This document shows, piece by piece, positions 63,116 through 64,000 of a stretch of 64,000 bases of DNA. Origin of the DNA: Bradyrhizobium sp. CCGUVB1N3 (GTDB lineage: Bacteria; Pseudomonadota; Alphaproteobacteria; Rhizobiales; Xanthobacteraceae); contig NZ_JANADR010000001.1 of the NCBI RefSeq assembly GCF_024199925.1, positions 4,278,001 through 4,342,000 on the forward strand, in the 5' to 3' direction. The notes under the pieces are model-generated. The model did not search any database and was not told the origin of the DNA. It saw only the letters and a list, made by a program, of their open reading frames with translations. The translations under genes were made by a program, and so were the position numbers. How positions within the stretch are numbered: the stretch's first letter is position 1; each line of letters starts with the position of its first letter.

Positions 63116-64000
63116 ATGGCCCCTTCCTTGCAAAACGCCAACTCGCAAGACATCACCAGCGTGATCTCGACGCTCGGGCAGCGCGCCGGCAACCGGGCCA
63201 AGGACGGCAAGTCCTCCGAGCAGCTGGCGGGACCGAGGCGCGCCGCAATCCTGATGCTGGCGCTCGGCGAGCAATATGGCGGCAAGATCTGGTCGCTGCT
63301 CGACGACGAGGAGGTGCGCCAGCTCTCGCTGGAGATGTCCACCCTCGGCACGGTCGAGGTCGACACGGTCGAGGACATGCTGCTCGAATTCGTCTCGCGC
63401 ATGTCGGCTTCCGGCGCGCTGATGGGCAATTTCGACGCCACCGAGCGGCTGCTGCAGCAATACCTGGCTCCGGAGCGCGTCAACGGCATCATGGACGAGA
63501 TCCGCGGCCCTGCGGGGCGCAACATGTGGGAGAAGCTCTCCAACGTGCAGGAAGAGGTGCTCGCCAACTACCTGAAGAACGAATATCCGCAGACCATCGC
63601 GGTGGTGCTGTCCAAGCTCAAGCCGGAGCACGCCGCGCGCGTCCTCGGCATCCTGCCCGAGGAGCTGGCGCTCGATGTCGTCAACCGCATGCTGAAGATG
63701 GAGGCGGTGCAGAAGGAGGTCATCGAGAGCGTGGAGAAGACGCTTCGCGTCGAGTTCATGTCGAACCTGTCGCAGACCCGCCGCCGCGACGCTCACGAGG
63801 TGATGGCGGAAATCTTCAACAATTTCGATCGCCAGACCGAAACCCGCTTCATTACCTCCCTGGAAGAGGAGAACCGGGAATCGGCCGAGCGCATCAAGGC
63901 CCTGATGTTCACCTTCGACGACCTCGTCAAGCTGGACTCCGGCTCCGCCCAGACGTTGATGCGCAACGTCGACAAGGACAAGCTCGCCGTCGCGCTGAAG
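63116..64000 (+). CDS. fliG: FliG, rotor switch protein (second system, cut by window end)
   Basis: 295 codons are present from ATG at 63116; the gene continues past the right edge. The middle-domain motif is [23 protein letters not shown], and [21 protein letters not shown] begins the C-terminal torque region. An extra N-terminal 35 residues ([18 protein letters not shown]) are not found in the lateral FliG. It lies 18 bases after fliF. Confidence 0.94.
   Translation, partial: MAPSLQNANSQDITSVISTLGQRAGNRAKDGKSSEQLAGPRRAAILMLALGEQYGGKIWSLLDDEEVRQLSLEMSTLGTVEVDTVEDMLLEFVSRMSASGALMGNFDATERLLQQYLAPERVNGIMDEIRGPAGRNMWEKLSNVQEEVLANYLKNEYPQTIAVVLSKLKPEHAARVLGILPEELALDVVNRMLKMEAVQKEVIESVEKTLRVEFMSNLSQTRRRDAHEVMAEIFNNFDRQTETRFITSLEEENRESAERIKALMFTFDDLVKLDSGSAQTLMRNVDKDKLAVALK

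Noticed and set aside
1..64000. CRISPR array, prophage or insertion sequence
   Set aside because: No regularly spaced repeats, transposase, integrase or phage structural genes were found.

Overview
The window is GC-rich alphaproteobacterial chromosome, most likely Bradyrhizobium or a close relative (inferred from gene content, not from a search). The reasons are a rhizobial lateral-flagellum cluster with motC and motE, a separate second flagellar cluster opening with fliK-flgD-sciP-fliF-fliG, flagellin leader RNAs of a type known from Rhizobiales, a PmtA-type phospholipid methyltransferase, and short palindromic repeats of the kind scattered through Bradyrhizobium genomes.

Region 1 (1-26302) is a nearly complete lateral-type flagellum locus. 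Most of it lies on the minus strand and reads from motA down to flgL, which is cut by the left edge: motA, fliM, a small membrane protein, fliN, fliG, flhB, flgB, flgC, fliE, flgG, flgA, flgI, motE, flgH, fliL, fliP, two flagellins, fliF, a fliH-like gene, motB, motC, fliK, a lytic transglycosylase, flgE, flgK, flgL. A divergent plus-strand operon (DUF1217 protein, flgF, fliI) completes it. flgD, fliQ, fliR and flhA of this system are not in the window. The second flagellin has one in-frame amber codon. Both flagellin mRNAs carry the same structured leader, with a compensatory stem and a 7-base segment able to mask the Shine-Dalgarno sequence.

Region 2 (about 26300-55450) is metabolic and regulatory: a MarR-type regulator with a cysteine-rich tail; a four-gene polyamine/opine-type ABC importer; a class III adenylate cyclase; an AraC regulator divergent from an AhpD-like protein and a DUF417 membrane protein; a Tat-exported class V aminotransferase; a hexuronate/oligouronide module (GntR regulator, MFS importer, GH88 hydrolase, DapA-family aldolase) with a 16-bp palindromic operator; a BisC-type molybdoenzyme; an orphan Tat-exported peptide-binding protein; and an organic-acid operon (DASS transporter, CaiB-type CoA-transferase, citryl-CoA-lyase-like enzyme, lactonase-like amidohydrolase) flanked by a LysR gene and another MFS transporter. 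An AraC regulator closes the region.

Region 3 (55616-58085) is housekeeping: an elongator-type tRNA-Met(CAT), a small exported protein, pmtA and mnmA, all on the minus strand.

Region 4 (58397-64000) opens the second flagellum: fliK behind a well-matched sigma-54 promoter, flgD, the CtrA-inhibitor gene sciP, a strong terminator, a CtrA-box-like site, then fliF and fliG (cut by the right edge). This arrangement points to cell-cycle-linked control of the second system, unlike the first. I saw no insertion sequence, prophage, integrase or CRISPR array.
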